Position numbers and translations under genes: made by a program. The notes beneath the pieces are model-generated. The model was given only the letters and a program-made list of their open reading frames with translations. It made no database searches and was not told the origin of the DNA. Shown here piece after piece: positions 39,881 through 51,800 of a stretch of DNA of 60,000 nt. Source of the stretch: Lineus longissimus (taxonomy: Eukaryota > Nemertea > Pilidiophora > Heteronemertea > Lineidae); the NCBI RefSeq assembly GCF_910592395.1, contig NC_088325.1, forward strand, positions 10,916,109 through 10,976,108, read 5' to 3'. Each line of letters starts with the position of its first letter. The first letter of the stretch is position 1.

Positions 39881-42800
39881 CGTTAAACAGGCACGTTTCA
39901 AAACTATGGCGGATAGGCGATAGATTTTCCCTCTGAGGCGTTGAGACCCTTCAGGACTCCTGAATAGACCAAATGTGGGTCCGGCAGGATGAGCGGTTTG
40001 GCCACTAGGTGGCACCGAGCGAAATTTTCCAAAAACTTTTCCAGCAGCTGATTTCTCAGTTGGGGATCATGAATCAAATCTAATTTTATAGAGCAAAGCT
40101 TTCTCTTTCATTATCAATAGGCGTAGTTCATGAATTTCTCACCAGGTGGTGTTACTGGCGCAATTTAGTGAGCACCCTCCAAGAAGAGCATTTTAAATTT
40201 CGCGCGAGTTATCCCACGTCCAATCACACGTGCAGCGAACGTCACGTCTCGAGTCTGCGCAGTTCAGACGTAAGGAGACCATGCTATGGAATAGATCGCG
40301 TTCTGTCAATTCAGAGGTAAGTTCTCATTAAATTCACAATTCCATAGGCGATAATATTTGGCTGCTTGTGTTATTGCATGTTGATGACATTAGGGAAGGC
40401 TTGGATTGTTTAATTGGATGTGATTAATTTGAAATAGTTCGTCGACGATCGTTGAAAAACGATCTGCGAAATGCAGCTTCGTTGGTCTGAGAAACGATGT
40501 CAAAGTCCGGCTTTAAATCATGGATTTCTCAACAAATAACTCTTGTCACATAGCAGAACTAATGTGAATAAACAAGACAATAATAAACATCGTTCTGATA
40601 TCATCGGGTAAGGTTGCCAATGTACATAAACAGTGTAATTGAGGATCGACTCCAGCGATTTGAAATGTCAACAATAAATGCGATAGCTGATACACACTGA
40701 CACTTGCACACTGTACATAGCACAATGCTTCAAACGGGGCCGATTCATCACTCTTATCACAATGTATTCCCAATCATATCAATGAACTTCCTTGATCATT
40801 CGGCCCTAGCGCCTTATCAGTTGTTGTTGGCCTTGTATTTTGATAATATGAGGAAGGCTCAGGCCTTGATAGGGAGCTCTTCTTTAATAGGGCTGGTGAG
40901 CGAGAAGACTCGGTGGGGGGGGGGGGGGGGTTATATAGTTAGGATGATGCCATCATGGCAGTTGACCGAAGAAGCAGTTGGCTAGCACGTCAATGTCAAT
41001 GATGGCGAGTAGTTGGTGGTTGGGAGAGGGGGGGATATAGTTAGGATGATGCCATCATGGCAGTTGACCGAAGAAGCAGTTGGCTAGCACGTCAATGTCA
41101 ATGATGGCGAGTAGTTGGTGGTTGGGAGAGGGGGGGGGATATAGTTAGGATGATGCCATCATGGCAGTTGACCCAATAGACGCTGTCGCAGTATAGAAAA
41201 TAGGTGGGGAGAATGTGGGAAACTAAACACAACAGGAGAAGGTAGATATTTTTTCCCGGAGATAAGCATAATGATCCCAAGACCCAAGTGTAGGATTTGA
41301 ATTCAAAAAGACATTAGCCGACCCCCTGTCCTGAATAGTTTGAGGTCTCACTAGCCAGTGGTGATCAGGTGTTAATCTTGAAGTTAAGTTATAAGGCATA
41401 GAGGTGAAATTTTTCAAATTTGCGTTATACAGGGTGTCTCATGCATTGTGCTACATCAGTCTATGCATGACTGTATGTCTAGACGACGTTGAAACTTGAT
41501 CAGATGTATTCTACAAGAGACAAGCTATTCAGAAATGTATAGGTTTGTGTGAGAGTAAGGTACTGCCAAGTCTACAGCCGCTGGAACAGGGGTATGCATG
41601 AAATGACGTCGCGTCATTTTTGGAGGCAGGTAGGCCTGGCCTCCGCACCGGCTTGTGAGACCTGAGGGTAGCGCGTGCGTTTGAGTATGTGCGCATGCGC
41701 TTTCTACGGTTGAAATGGCCAGTGTTGTGGACGAGTGGTTTCAGGTTTCACGGTAGGATTTTGACATGGAAACGGGGAAATAGACATTGAGACCAATGTA
41801 CTTTCAAGATTATTGCATTATTAATGGAACCAGACCGTCGACATATTGTCACACCCCATGATATTGACGAAATCGTCGTCGAAACGGGCAGCCCCGGACC
41901 GATCATGTTGGTGCGCTTGAAACTACGGAAAAGTTAGCAGACGGAAAATCTTTTGCGGAATTTTGCCAGTTCAAAGCACGATTTCTTCGCGGAAAGAGAA
42001 AAATAATCTCTGGCATCGATGCAGATTGTTGTTTAATGCATTTCGATTCGCCCCAGGGTATCGTCACACTTTGATTCGGCCCTGTTTTGACGAAATCTTC
42101 AACCGAACGGCGGCTTCTCTGCGTAAACATCATAGCGTCCCGCTGAATTGTTTGGAAAAAGAAAATCTCTCCCCAGGTAAATTGCTGTGCATTAGCGTAT
42201 ACGATTCGCGTGCAAAAATGTCACCTGGGTGCAGAGGTTTTCTGGTTCCGGTTAACCGGGTCAAGTTTTTTTCGTTGACGGTATACACACACACATTCGA
42301 CCCTTAACCATAAAGCTCGCTTAAGAGCTCCCTATAAAACTTGGCTAGCTTACCTATTCTATCAAAATTAAAATGTTATCTCCTCATCATGTTTTGCAGG
42401 ACAGGAATGATCTGCAGCTGCATTTGAACATATTTGGTGACCACATCTCAAAGATGACCAAGAGAGAGGATCGAGCTATGACTTTGCACATCCCATCGAG
42501 TTCGGTGTTCACCAGTGCAATCATCAGAAGAGCCAGGCAATTCTAGTATTCAAGTATTTCATTCTGTAATACTTACCTCAAAATTTACTAAATAAAGAAA
42601 ACCACATGTGGCAGTTGGTTAAAAAAATCAAGTCTATCTGTTTAAAGTTTTTACTTGCTATCATTATTATCAACATTTCAATGGTGGCATTCTGCTAAGG
42701 TTTGTTAAGAGTTTCACTTGACTTAAGCAGGGTGTACACTAGTAAAATATTAGCAACATTTTACCAACATTTTACCAACATTTTACCAACATTTTACCAA

Positions 42801-45800
42801 CATTTTACCAACATTTTTACAACAATTTTGCAACAAGCCCTTCAAGGCCCTGTATTCACTAGCAACAAATTAGCAACATTTTTAGCTCACCTCTTAGCAG
42901 AGGTGAGCTTATCCCATACCGTGGCGTCCGTCGTCCGTCGTCGTCGTCGTCGTCGTCGTCGTTGTCCGTCGTCGTCCGTCGTCCGTTAGCAGGGCACGTT
43001 TCGTAACTGTTAGAGCTATTGAGTTGAAACTTGGTACACATGTACCCTTATGTAATGACACCTGGGAGACCAAGTTTCGGTCCAATTCGTTTCATGGTTT
43101 GGCCACCAGGGGGCCAAACGTTAAAAGTGAAAATATGCAATATCTCCCTTAATAGTAGTCGGGAAATTTTGAAAAAAATATGGTAGGTACTTCTAGCAAA
43201 GGTGCATCATATATCCTCCGGGTTTTTGATTTGACCTCCTTTTCAAGGTCACAGAGGTCAAATGGTGTAAATTGGCCGTTAGGATGTAACGATGGCACGT
43301 TTCTAAACTGCAATGACTATTGATACCAAATTTGGTACACATTTACCCCTTAGTCAGGTGATCTCAGGGACCGAAGTTTGGTCCAATATGATTCACCACT
43401 TGACCACCAGGGGGCAAAATCCAAAAACCTTAAAAATGTGATTATTCCTTAACTTCTTGCCCGATTGCCACCAATTTGATATCATGGGTACATCTAACCA
43501 CCATACAGTATATGTCACACAGGTTTTTAATTTGACCTTCTTGTCAAGGTCACAGAGGTCAAATGGCGTAAATTCGCCGTCGGGCCGTAACTATGGCACG
43601 TTTCTTAACTGCAATGACTATTGATCACAAATTAAGTACACATGTACCCCTTGGTAAGGTGATCTCAGGTACCGAAGTTTGGTGCGATCTGATTTGCCGT
43701 TTGGCCTCCAGGGAGGGGGCCAAATCCTAAATTCTTCAAAATGCCATTATTCCTAGTAATGACTTGCCCGATTGGCACCAATTTTATATCATAGGTACAT
43801 CTAGTTCTAACAACCATTCAATGTGTCACCCGGGTCTTCTTTGATTTGACCTACTTTTCAAGGTCACAGAGGTCGAATGTACTGTAAATTGGCCATTTTG
43901 GGGAAATTGTAATTGCTTGGACCTACATCAAACCTAACACTACATGACACAAGACCATGCTCTTCATCCATCTTTCCTCCACATGAGGTGAGCACAATGG
44001 CCCTGGCCATTTCATTACAACATGTTGGTAAATTGTTGCAAACTTTTTAGTGGGAACAAAGGGAAATAGGTATTTTGGAGGGAAAATGGATGATTCCAAG
44101 GAGAGAAGATGTGTTTTGAGTGCTTCTGCAGCAATTTTAGCTGTCATTGTTGAGAGACGGAAGAGGCGGCGAAATAACCAAAGAGAATATGGACCAGGCC
44201 CTGGATCAAAATGAGGGTGGATGATGGGGCATACCACTGCCTGTTAAGGCCGCGTATCCATAGGGTATGCCCTTGTGTAGAGTGGCGTTATGGCGTAACA
44301 GCCTTGTGACCTGGCACTATAGCTGCGCTTACACCACGATATATTGGTGGACCAATTGCACTTACACCACCACATTGCCGCGACAAATTGGTTCGGCAAT
44401 CCATTGCCGATACAAATTGCCGAGCGAATTTGTCCCACCAAGCTTGATGGTCCAAATCGCCCGGCTTGTTAAAAGCTCGGCTTTGTCGTGGTGTACGCGC
44501 AAATGGATCGGCAATTAGCTAGTTAGATGGTTCGGCTCCAGGCGGCGCTTTCAAAATGGCGCTTTCTGCCAAGGCTTTCTGCGTTCTGCTTATTGTTTGC
44601 GCGCCATCTGTAGCCGGATTTTATAACTAGCTGCAGCGCTGGTGTAAGCGCTTGGTGGATTTTCGATGGTGCGGCATTGGTTCCCGAACCAAGATTGGTG
44701 GTCCATTTTCAGGTGGTGTAAGTGCGGCTTATGCCCTGCGTCTCCATTGGATATTCCTTTTTGGTCATGTAGGCCTTTGTAGTCCTCATTTCGCAGCAGT
44801 CAATCGCGTTTATCCGCACGCTGTCATTATTTCAGAAGACAATTTCTTATGAATATTGAAAATGAAAATACAAGTAACTTGTATTTTCACTTGCAACATC
44901 AAATTGACATGTACATGTATATAAAACCTGACTTTTAAGCAACAAATTACAGGTTCGTGCTTGTTATGATAATCATCAGTTTCGGGGTCCCAGAGTAGTT
45001 CCCGTTGATGAACCTCTTGAATTAATTTCGCCTCAGACATTGCTTCCGTGTTGTTCCCTCGCAAAAGAATGGACATGTTCAATCCCAATATGGGCCTATA
45101 TTCCCAATCCACAGTGCATATATGCCCGCAATGTGACACGGCATAACCTATGGGAACGATCAATAACACCAACGAAGGTTCATTGTCCGTGTGGCGCGCC
45201 AGGCGGTAAAAAGGGAATGTTGTGCAGGGCACGGAACAGCCTATGGATACGCAGCCTAAAGGAGTTGCGGCTGACTGACAAGCCGTCATACAAAAACTTC
45301 TAGAAAAGGTTTCATCACCCTACGAAGCAAGACACTCACTTGAGAGTTGCTATACCTGCTTCTTGTTCAAGTCACATGAACTCCGGTAGATCACATGACG
45401 CAAATCCTATTTCTGATTGGCTGAAGAGTTTGCAACATTTTTACAACATGCAAGAAAGAATTGCATTGCATTTAATTTGCAACAATTTTACAACATGTTG
45501 TAAGACGCGTTTTGCTCTGTACACACTACGCAACATTTTTGCAACATTTGTTGCAACTGGAAATGTAAAAAAATGTTGCTAATATTTTACTAGTGTACAC
45601 AGGCCTTTAGGCAATAATGTTACCCTTTTAGTTAGGGAAACTGGTGCCTTCTGCATTAGGTGGACCCCACTTACTCATCTGTCAGACCGGCCTCACACGT
45701 CGGCAGTAGAGTTTAAGGTCCAATCTGCGAGATTTACCCATTTCTACCCAGCCAAAAGCGGGTGATTGGGCTAGTCTCTCCATGTGATTCAATTCGCATG

Positions 45801-48800
45801 GATTCTTGTGTCCCGGTGCTGAAAGGATCCCTCCACAAGGGCAGACTACATCCGGTGGCACTGAAGTATGGAAGAAAGACAGAAGACGACCAATTTGCGA
45901 AAAGGATCATCATCATCATCATCATGGTAACAGCTGAGGATGAATCATGTTGCTGTGTGTAGAATTGATGGTCCAATATAGGTTAGGTTATCTGTTTGCG
46001 CACACATTGCAAGGGTGGAGCTTGCTTGAAGTAGATTGCGCCAGTCTACCGCAATTCACTGTTACACATCCAGAAGCTATTATCCTTAGGCTTTGAGTCC
46101 TTAGTTTAGTAGAGTTTGACGAGTAATGTAATATATACGAACAACGCAGCAACAACTCAGCTGAGCGCCAGGCCCTTGGGCCTCTTGTTGCTGGTTGGTG
46201 TTATCAAACTACGATCGCCTTGGATAAATTACGTTTGGTCTAAGTTTTAGCAGCGTTTAACTGGAAGGAAGTTAAAGGGAACTGAAACCGCCAAGCCAGT
46301 TTGTATGACCTCGTTTTCATTTCCCGCGTATCGGGTGATCCGAACGAGTCATGAATGAAACATGGCGCCTAGCTGTCAATCATTGAGTGACGTCACTACT
46401 ATGGAATTTACTACGAAAACTCATGAATGAAAGATCGCATGAGTCACGTGATTCTCACATGATTCTCAATAATAAGAAATTGAACTGCTCATGCTCAGGC
46501 ACTGGGGGCGGAGCTACAAATCTGAACTCGAATAGGAAGTTGGAAGTTTGACTTTCTCGGGCGGTGAAAGTCGAAAATGTGAATAAATCGCTCGGCGGTT
46601 CCAGTTCCCTTTAAGTGCAACTTCCAATGTTGCTTTCTAGGTTGAGGTACTTGGATACCGTGATAATCATGGTCAACAAGTCCTCCACAAGCTGGAGAAG
46701 CGGTCTGCGCATCAACACGGTCACCAGAAGCAGGAGGGTCATTACGTCAAAGGTAATGTGATATAGGGCTTCTAATTCGTTATTATTACTTGCATTTGCG
46801 GTGGTTTATAACACATGCATTATTACTTTGAGAAATAGCTTCGAGGACAGCTTTCGATCTAGTATCATTAGCCCTTAATTTTGAGAACTGAAGTGCTTAT
46901 TACCTCTGGTGACATCACGATAAGTAAAGTAGAAACAAAGAATCTGAGTCGAATATATACTTTGAAAATCCTTCCACGAGGTCAGACATCAGGCCTATGA
47001 TTAGCATGTACGTTTCAGGCCTTATCATTGTCCGCTGATAAAGGATTACATGGTAGATAAAGTATATGCGATGAAGTGAGTTTGGATCGAAACTCTGCTT
47101 CTGCAGTCACAATATCGACAAGGACAGCGTTTTACACGTCTCTAATTGTTAAGATATAAGTTCATGATCATATCAGGGTAATACGTCTTTTCCCCAGAAC
47201 TCTTATGACTGAACAATCAGAGTGGTCCGCCCCTTTCCGATAGTCTTTTTTAATCTCAAGTGCAATATTTGTATGGTGTACGTCTGCACAGTTGTAAGTG
47301 GATTGAATCGACCAAATCTCTTCCTTTCAGGATTATGTCCCAAGCCACCCAAGGTTCCAAACGCTGTTGCCAGGTTGAGCAACCAAGGACAGCGTGTGAC
47401 GTACAAGTGTAGACCAGGCTTCAAGAATAAGGGGGACGTCAATTCAAGGTTCTGTGAAGGTGGAAAGTGGTCGTACAGCAACACGAAATGTGTGGGTGAG
47501 CATACCTTGAATACAGTTACATTGTAATATCGCCTGTGTTGCAATAATGCAATAAGGGCTGGCGCAAGGGAAGTTTATGCCTTCGAAGGACATAGTGAAA
47601 CCAGCGAATTCATTTTGACGCCACAAAACAAAATGAAAGTGGATATCGTTAAATATCCTGACATATTACCTTTCGTCCATGCTAGAAATGAGATCACACA
47701 AGGATCACTTTGTTGTTATATCTTATCCTCTTGCCGTTGCAGCAAACCGAATTATGAAAGGTAAGTAACGATTGTCGAACATGCAGTATACCGTATACCG
47801 ATTTTTCTTTGGTGGATTTTTGTTTCGCGAAAATAAAAATTGCAGCGTTTTAATTGTAGACATCAGTTTTAGCGAATCTTAAAAATGAGTAGGAGGTACA
47901 TTATGCAATCGTATATTGCTCTGCGCTGGCCGTTGGGAGAGTTTGGCGTCAATGATCAAAACATAGTCGTGTCTTTATTAAATTTGCCGTTTGCAATAGT
48001 TGCAATGTATCACTGTGTGTTTTTGTTTTTCATATCGATTCAAATCTAATGTAATCACTATAAATCAAGGAAACGCATTTATATTGCAATGATGCATTAT
48101 TAGAGCATTTCTAAGACGTAATGTTCCTTTGATATGTCATTTTAATATAAATCAGTTTTTGGACTGCCGTTTTTGTAATGATTCAGTACTGAAAAGTCAT
48201 ACGTGAGCGCGAAAGTATCTACATTGTCTTGACTCGTCATCACTTGGTTCTGAAATTGACAATGCCTTTTCAGCCTCCCAGTACAAGGTAGTATTCTACA
48301 CTGCTGCCCATCGCTGCAGTAAGACTAACCATGCTGTTAGCTTTACTATCATGGGAAAATATGGCAATTGCACTCTGACAAACAAAGGGTACGGATTTTT
48401 TCATCTTGTAGATTTTTGAAATTTTTACTTTTTTTCCGCGCACCTTTCAGTTAAGGTGCCCCTTCACGTGTCCAAACAATATTACACATTATTACACTTC
48501 CTTTGGACTTAAGTTTTCTCCATTTATTATGAAGCGCTGCCCAAGTCGTAAACCACAATATATTCTCAGTTAGGATCTCTCAGTTTTTTACAATACTGGC
48601 ACGATTATTTTAAGATTAGTTCAATAAAAATTTGAACCAGAATCTTAAATTGCATAAAAACAAGAATCATACGTTACAGCTTTCTCAGTTATAAGAAATT
48701 TGATGTCTACAAACAACAGGCAGAATGACTTGGTGTCGTGGTGTGAAGCTGGATTGGTGGGATGTAAGTGAAAAGGCTGGCAACTCAGCTTATTTTGTTT

Positions 48801-51800
48801 ACCCAGATTTGGCAACTCGCAGATCGGATCACCTAAAGCCATTTGCAAGACCCATCTTGGTGAAGTGAAATCGTTGAAAGTGAGCATAAACGGTCGAGAT
48901 ATGTGGAGATTCTACAAGGTACAATTATTACATTTTGAAAAGTATCTAAGTCAACTATCCACATAAGATTCTTAGTTAAGGTAATATAATCATTCGGCTT
49001 CGTGTCCACCTATCTGCATTATTTACAGGTTTTACATCATTCTTGTAATGTTAATGTAATTAATCTTACGATATTGAAATTAATCTTGTAAGATACAAGA
49101 TTTGGTGTACCGTGTGGGCGGGATAGGACGTCAGCCGTCCCTGAGCACGGAAAAGAGTTTCGTCTATACACGCGTCATTTATACAGCCGGCGTCAAACGT
49201 AAAATATAGACCATGTTGTTGATCAGCCTCTGTACGCATTTAATTTCTCTTCCAAAGGTGCATGCTTTCGCGCGTAGTAATACATGCTATTGTCGACGTA
49301 TCTAATAATAGTTTCGTCTAACACCAGATTTTAGTTTTGGACACCGTCCTCAACAAGACCTACGAATTCAGATGTGGCGATAACAAACACTACAGTTGCA
49401 TCTTGGCACACTGCAAGGCATTTAATCAGTGGATTGGAGACATCCATATGCTGCCTTTGAAAGGTAAGGACCGAAATCATGTACAAAATTATGAGTCTGA
49501 AAACAACAATGCAATATTGATGCGATATGTAAGATCATGTAACATACGTAAGATACCGCATACATGTACCTATCATTATTATAGGTGTTGCACAGAAAAT
49601 GATTCCGTAATCATGTTCGATCATTTTTTGCATTATGGTCCGATGTTGAACTCACGAAGTGAAATCAAACGACATGATCGGGATAAAATTCCTTTAAATC
49701 ATCTCTTTTGTTTTGAGGAAAATACACCTACACGGCCCAAGTGACAACAGACATATCCAAGGGGTCGTACTCTAGGGTCCCAATGGTGATGACAATCAGG
49801 ACCACGGACGGTCAGGTCTTCAACAGAAGGATCAATCATCCTGGCATGGTTCTTCAAGGCTGGGGCTGTGACTGCAAGCAAGTACAGAAGAAGAAGGCGG
49901 CACTGTAAGTTCTTCAATTAATTCATTATTACAACGCCGTCTTCTGCCCGATCGTCTTTCGAACCACAGTTTCCATTACCGATTGACTGTTGATCATTAG
50001 TCTACTTTGTAGTTCCGACGCCAAAGGCCGTAGCCAAAAAGAAGAAGTGATATGGTTTTAGAAGCCACAGCATGATTTTCTCACTGATTATCGAACTCTG
50101 ATGGCTGTTTAGTTGAGGCTAGAAGCAAAGGTACACGGCATTGAGCCTAGTGGACCTCCAACGGTGTCTCACCACAATACATGTAGACCTGTCAATGGTT
50201 GCTGAAGGCACTTATTGGGTCTTATAACATGGCAGACGCATATGGTGGCCGTAGTGGACATAATTGCCGATTTCTGTTCTAGAACATAATTTCTGTTCAG
50301 CGATTGGTCGATTAATGGTCTAGAACATAATTCTGTACTATGATTGGCTGATTTATGTTCTAGACCATTATTCCTGGTCAGTAATTGGTTCATTAATGGT
50401 CTAGAACATTCGGACACCACAGGGCAAACGACCTTACGCCAATTATGGGGAGAGCGGCTAACATTGTTAAAGGATTTTGGTTACTGCTGCCTCTTTTAGA
50501 GATGATCATGTTAGTTCACATTCATGTGTCAAGTGTGGCGACGCGACGTGGCGACACGACGCGAATGTGTGTGCTCCAGCATTGTAGCTATCATAAAATC
50601 ATTCAATTGAAATTCGATACAAATTAACTACCGCTAACCTTGAAATTAAAATTTATTCCAGTAACAGCGAGGTTGGTTGCACTTCAGTTGGCAGAGGCAG
50701 GCGCCGAAAAAATCGTAAAATGCGGCTATTCCCCTATCAACCATTTTACTTCACGACCAATAAAAAGATAAAGGGCATCAAGGAAATCACTGTTCAAGCT
50801 GATAGGAAGACGACGGAAAATTTGAAGGACTATTGGAAATTTAGGAAGGTATGTTTGATAATTAGCTGTGTTCGAATATTCGATCGGTTCTAGTTTCCTA
50901 ATATTGGTTGGATGAAATTGATGTTAAGGTGAGAGGCAAGCTGACATTTTGAGTAGAAGCATGTAAATAATGAAAAGACCTGTGGTAAGTATGTAAATAT
51001 GTTAAAATTAAGATGAATCGTCAGAAAATATAATGGTCACATTGGATAGATTTACCCCTAAAACCTAGGGTTTTTACACCAAAGTTAACACAATAGCATA
51101 ATTGGGCGACAAGATATGGCCATTCATTTCCTACGGTAGCCATATCGGCGGCCATGTTGGATTTCAGTATCCCGGCATGCATTTCCAATGTAGTTGAGAC
51201 AAGACAACTAATGAATATTCATAGGTTGGAGGGTCGAGGCCTATCAATTAGACGAGTGCATGTTTTTAACTCTCAAGTACATATTTGGAGAGGTATTGAA
51301 AAAATATTTGTTGTGGCAAGTCTATAGATATAAAGAAATTATTTGATGAAAAAATTAATTTCGAATTTTGCTAATTGGGTAATAGGGGGCGTGTTTTGAG
51401 TTTTTTCTGCCAGTTGGCTGAAAAGAGTGGAAATATCAAAGTCTGTCTAATTTGTCGATTATCAAAAAATTTCCGTGGTCAATCACCAGTTTATTTTTCA
51501 CCATTTACTTGCCCGACTGTCCGGAATAACATAATCTAAATTTCAGATTCACAACACCACGCATTCTTTGATGCGTCGCGGTCAAACATTGACAATTTAA
51601 CTGCTAAAAGGCTTAAAAAATCAATTGTGGTCTTGTCTCAGTTATTGGTTTCATTGGATAGGCTTACCCCTTAAACTGGCTCCAGAATTATTTATCCAGG
51701 GTCGAGTTATGGGTATTCATATGTTTTTGGCGGCCATCTTGGAAGCCGTCTTGAATTTAGTCCCCTCTGTCCATGATCTGCGATGTCTATAGTTTTTTTC

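Larger units (their letters stand above)
39742..42725 (+). mobile_element. 5' part of an AGCTCAGCTGA-family element, interrupted
   Basis: Begins TTTTTTAGCTCAGCTGAAAA with its AGCTGAGCTA hairpin, then a (TCTG)n microsatellite. The matching 3' end, CAGCTGAGCGCCAGGCCCTT followed by GGGCCTCTTGTT, is at 46156-46189. If these belong together the element is about 3.6 kb once the Harbinger-like insert is removed. A second copy with the same two ends spans 52404-56446. No reverse transcriptase or transposase was recognised in the open frames, which reach about 114 codons at 41963-42307. Confidence 0.45.
42726..45606. mobile_element. PIF/Harbinger-like element with nested insertions
   Basis: Termini GTGTACACTAGTAAAATATT then AGCAACATTTT at the left and its inverse at the right (45571-45600), with TTA on both outer sides (42723-42725, 45607-45609). 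Sub-terminal CAACATTTTAC repeats occur at both ends. Inside are the AGCTCACC element (42879-44016), a 400-bp MITE (44331-44730) and a minus-strand MADF remnant. No DDE transposase is seen, so it is non-autonomous or decayed. Confidence 0.7.

Noticed and set aside
41963-42307. 114-codon plus-strand open frame
   Set aside because: Inside repetitive sequence; an equally long antisense frame exists; no domain.
44810-45289. 159-codon minus-strand open frame taken as a host gene
   Set aside because: Only the short MADF-like start is recognisable and it lies within a TIR-bounded element, so it is treated as a transposon remnant.
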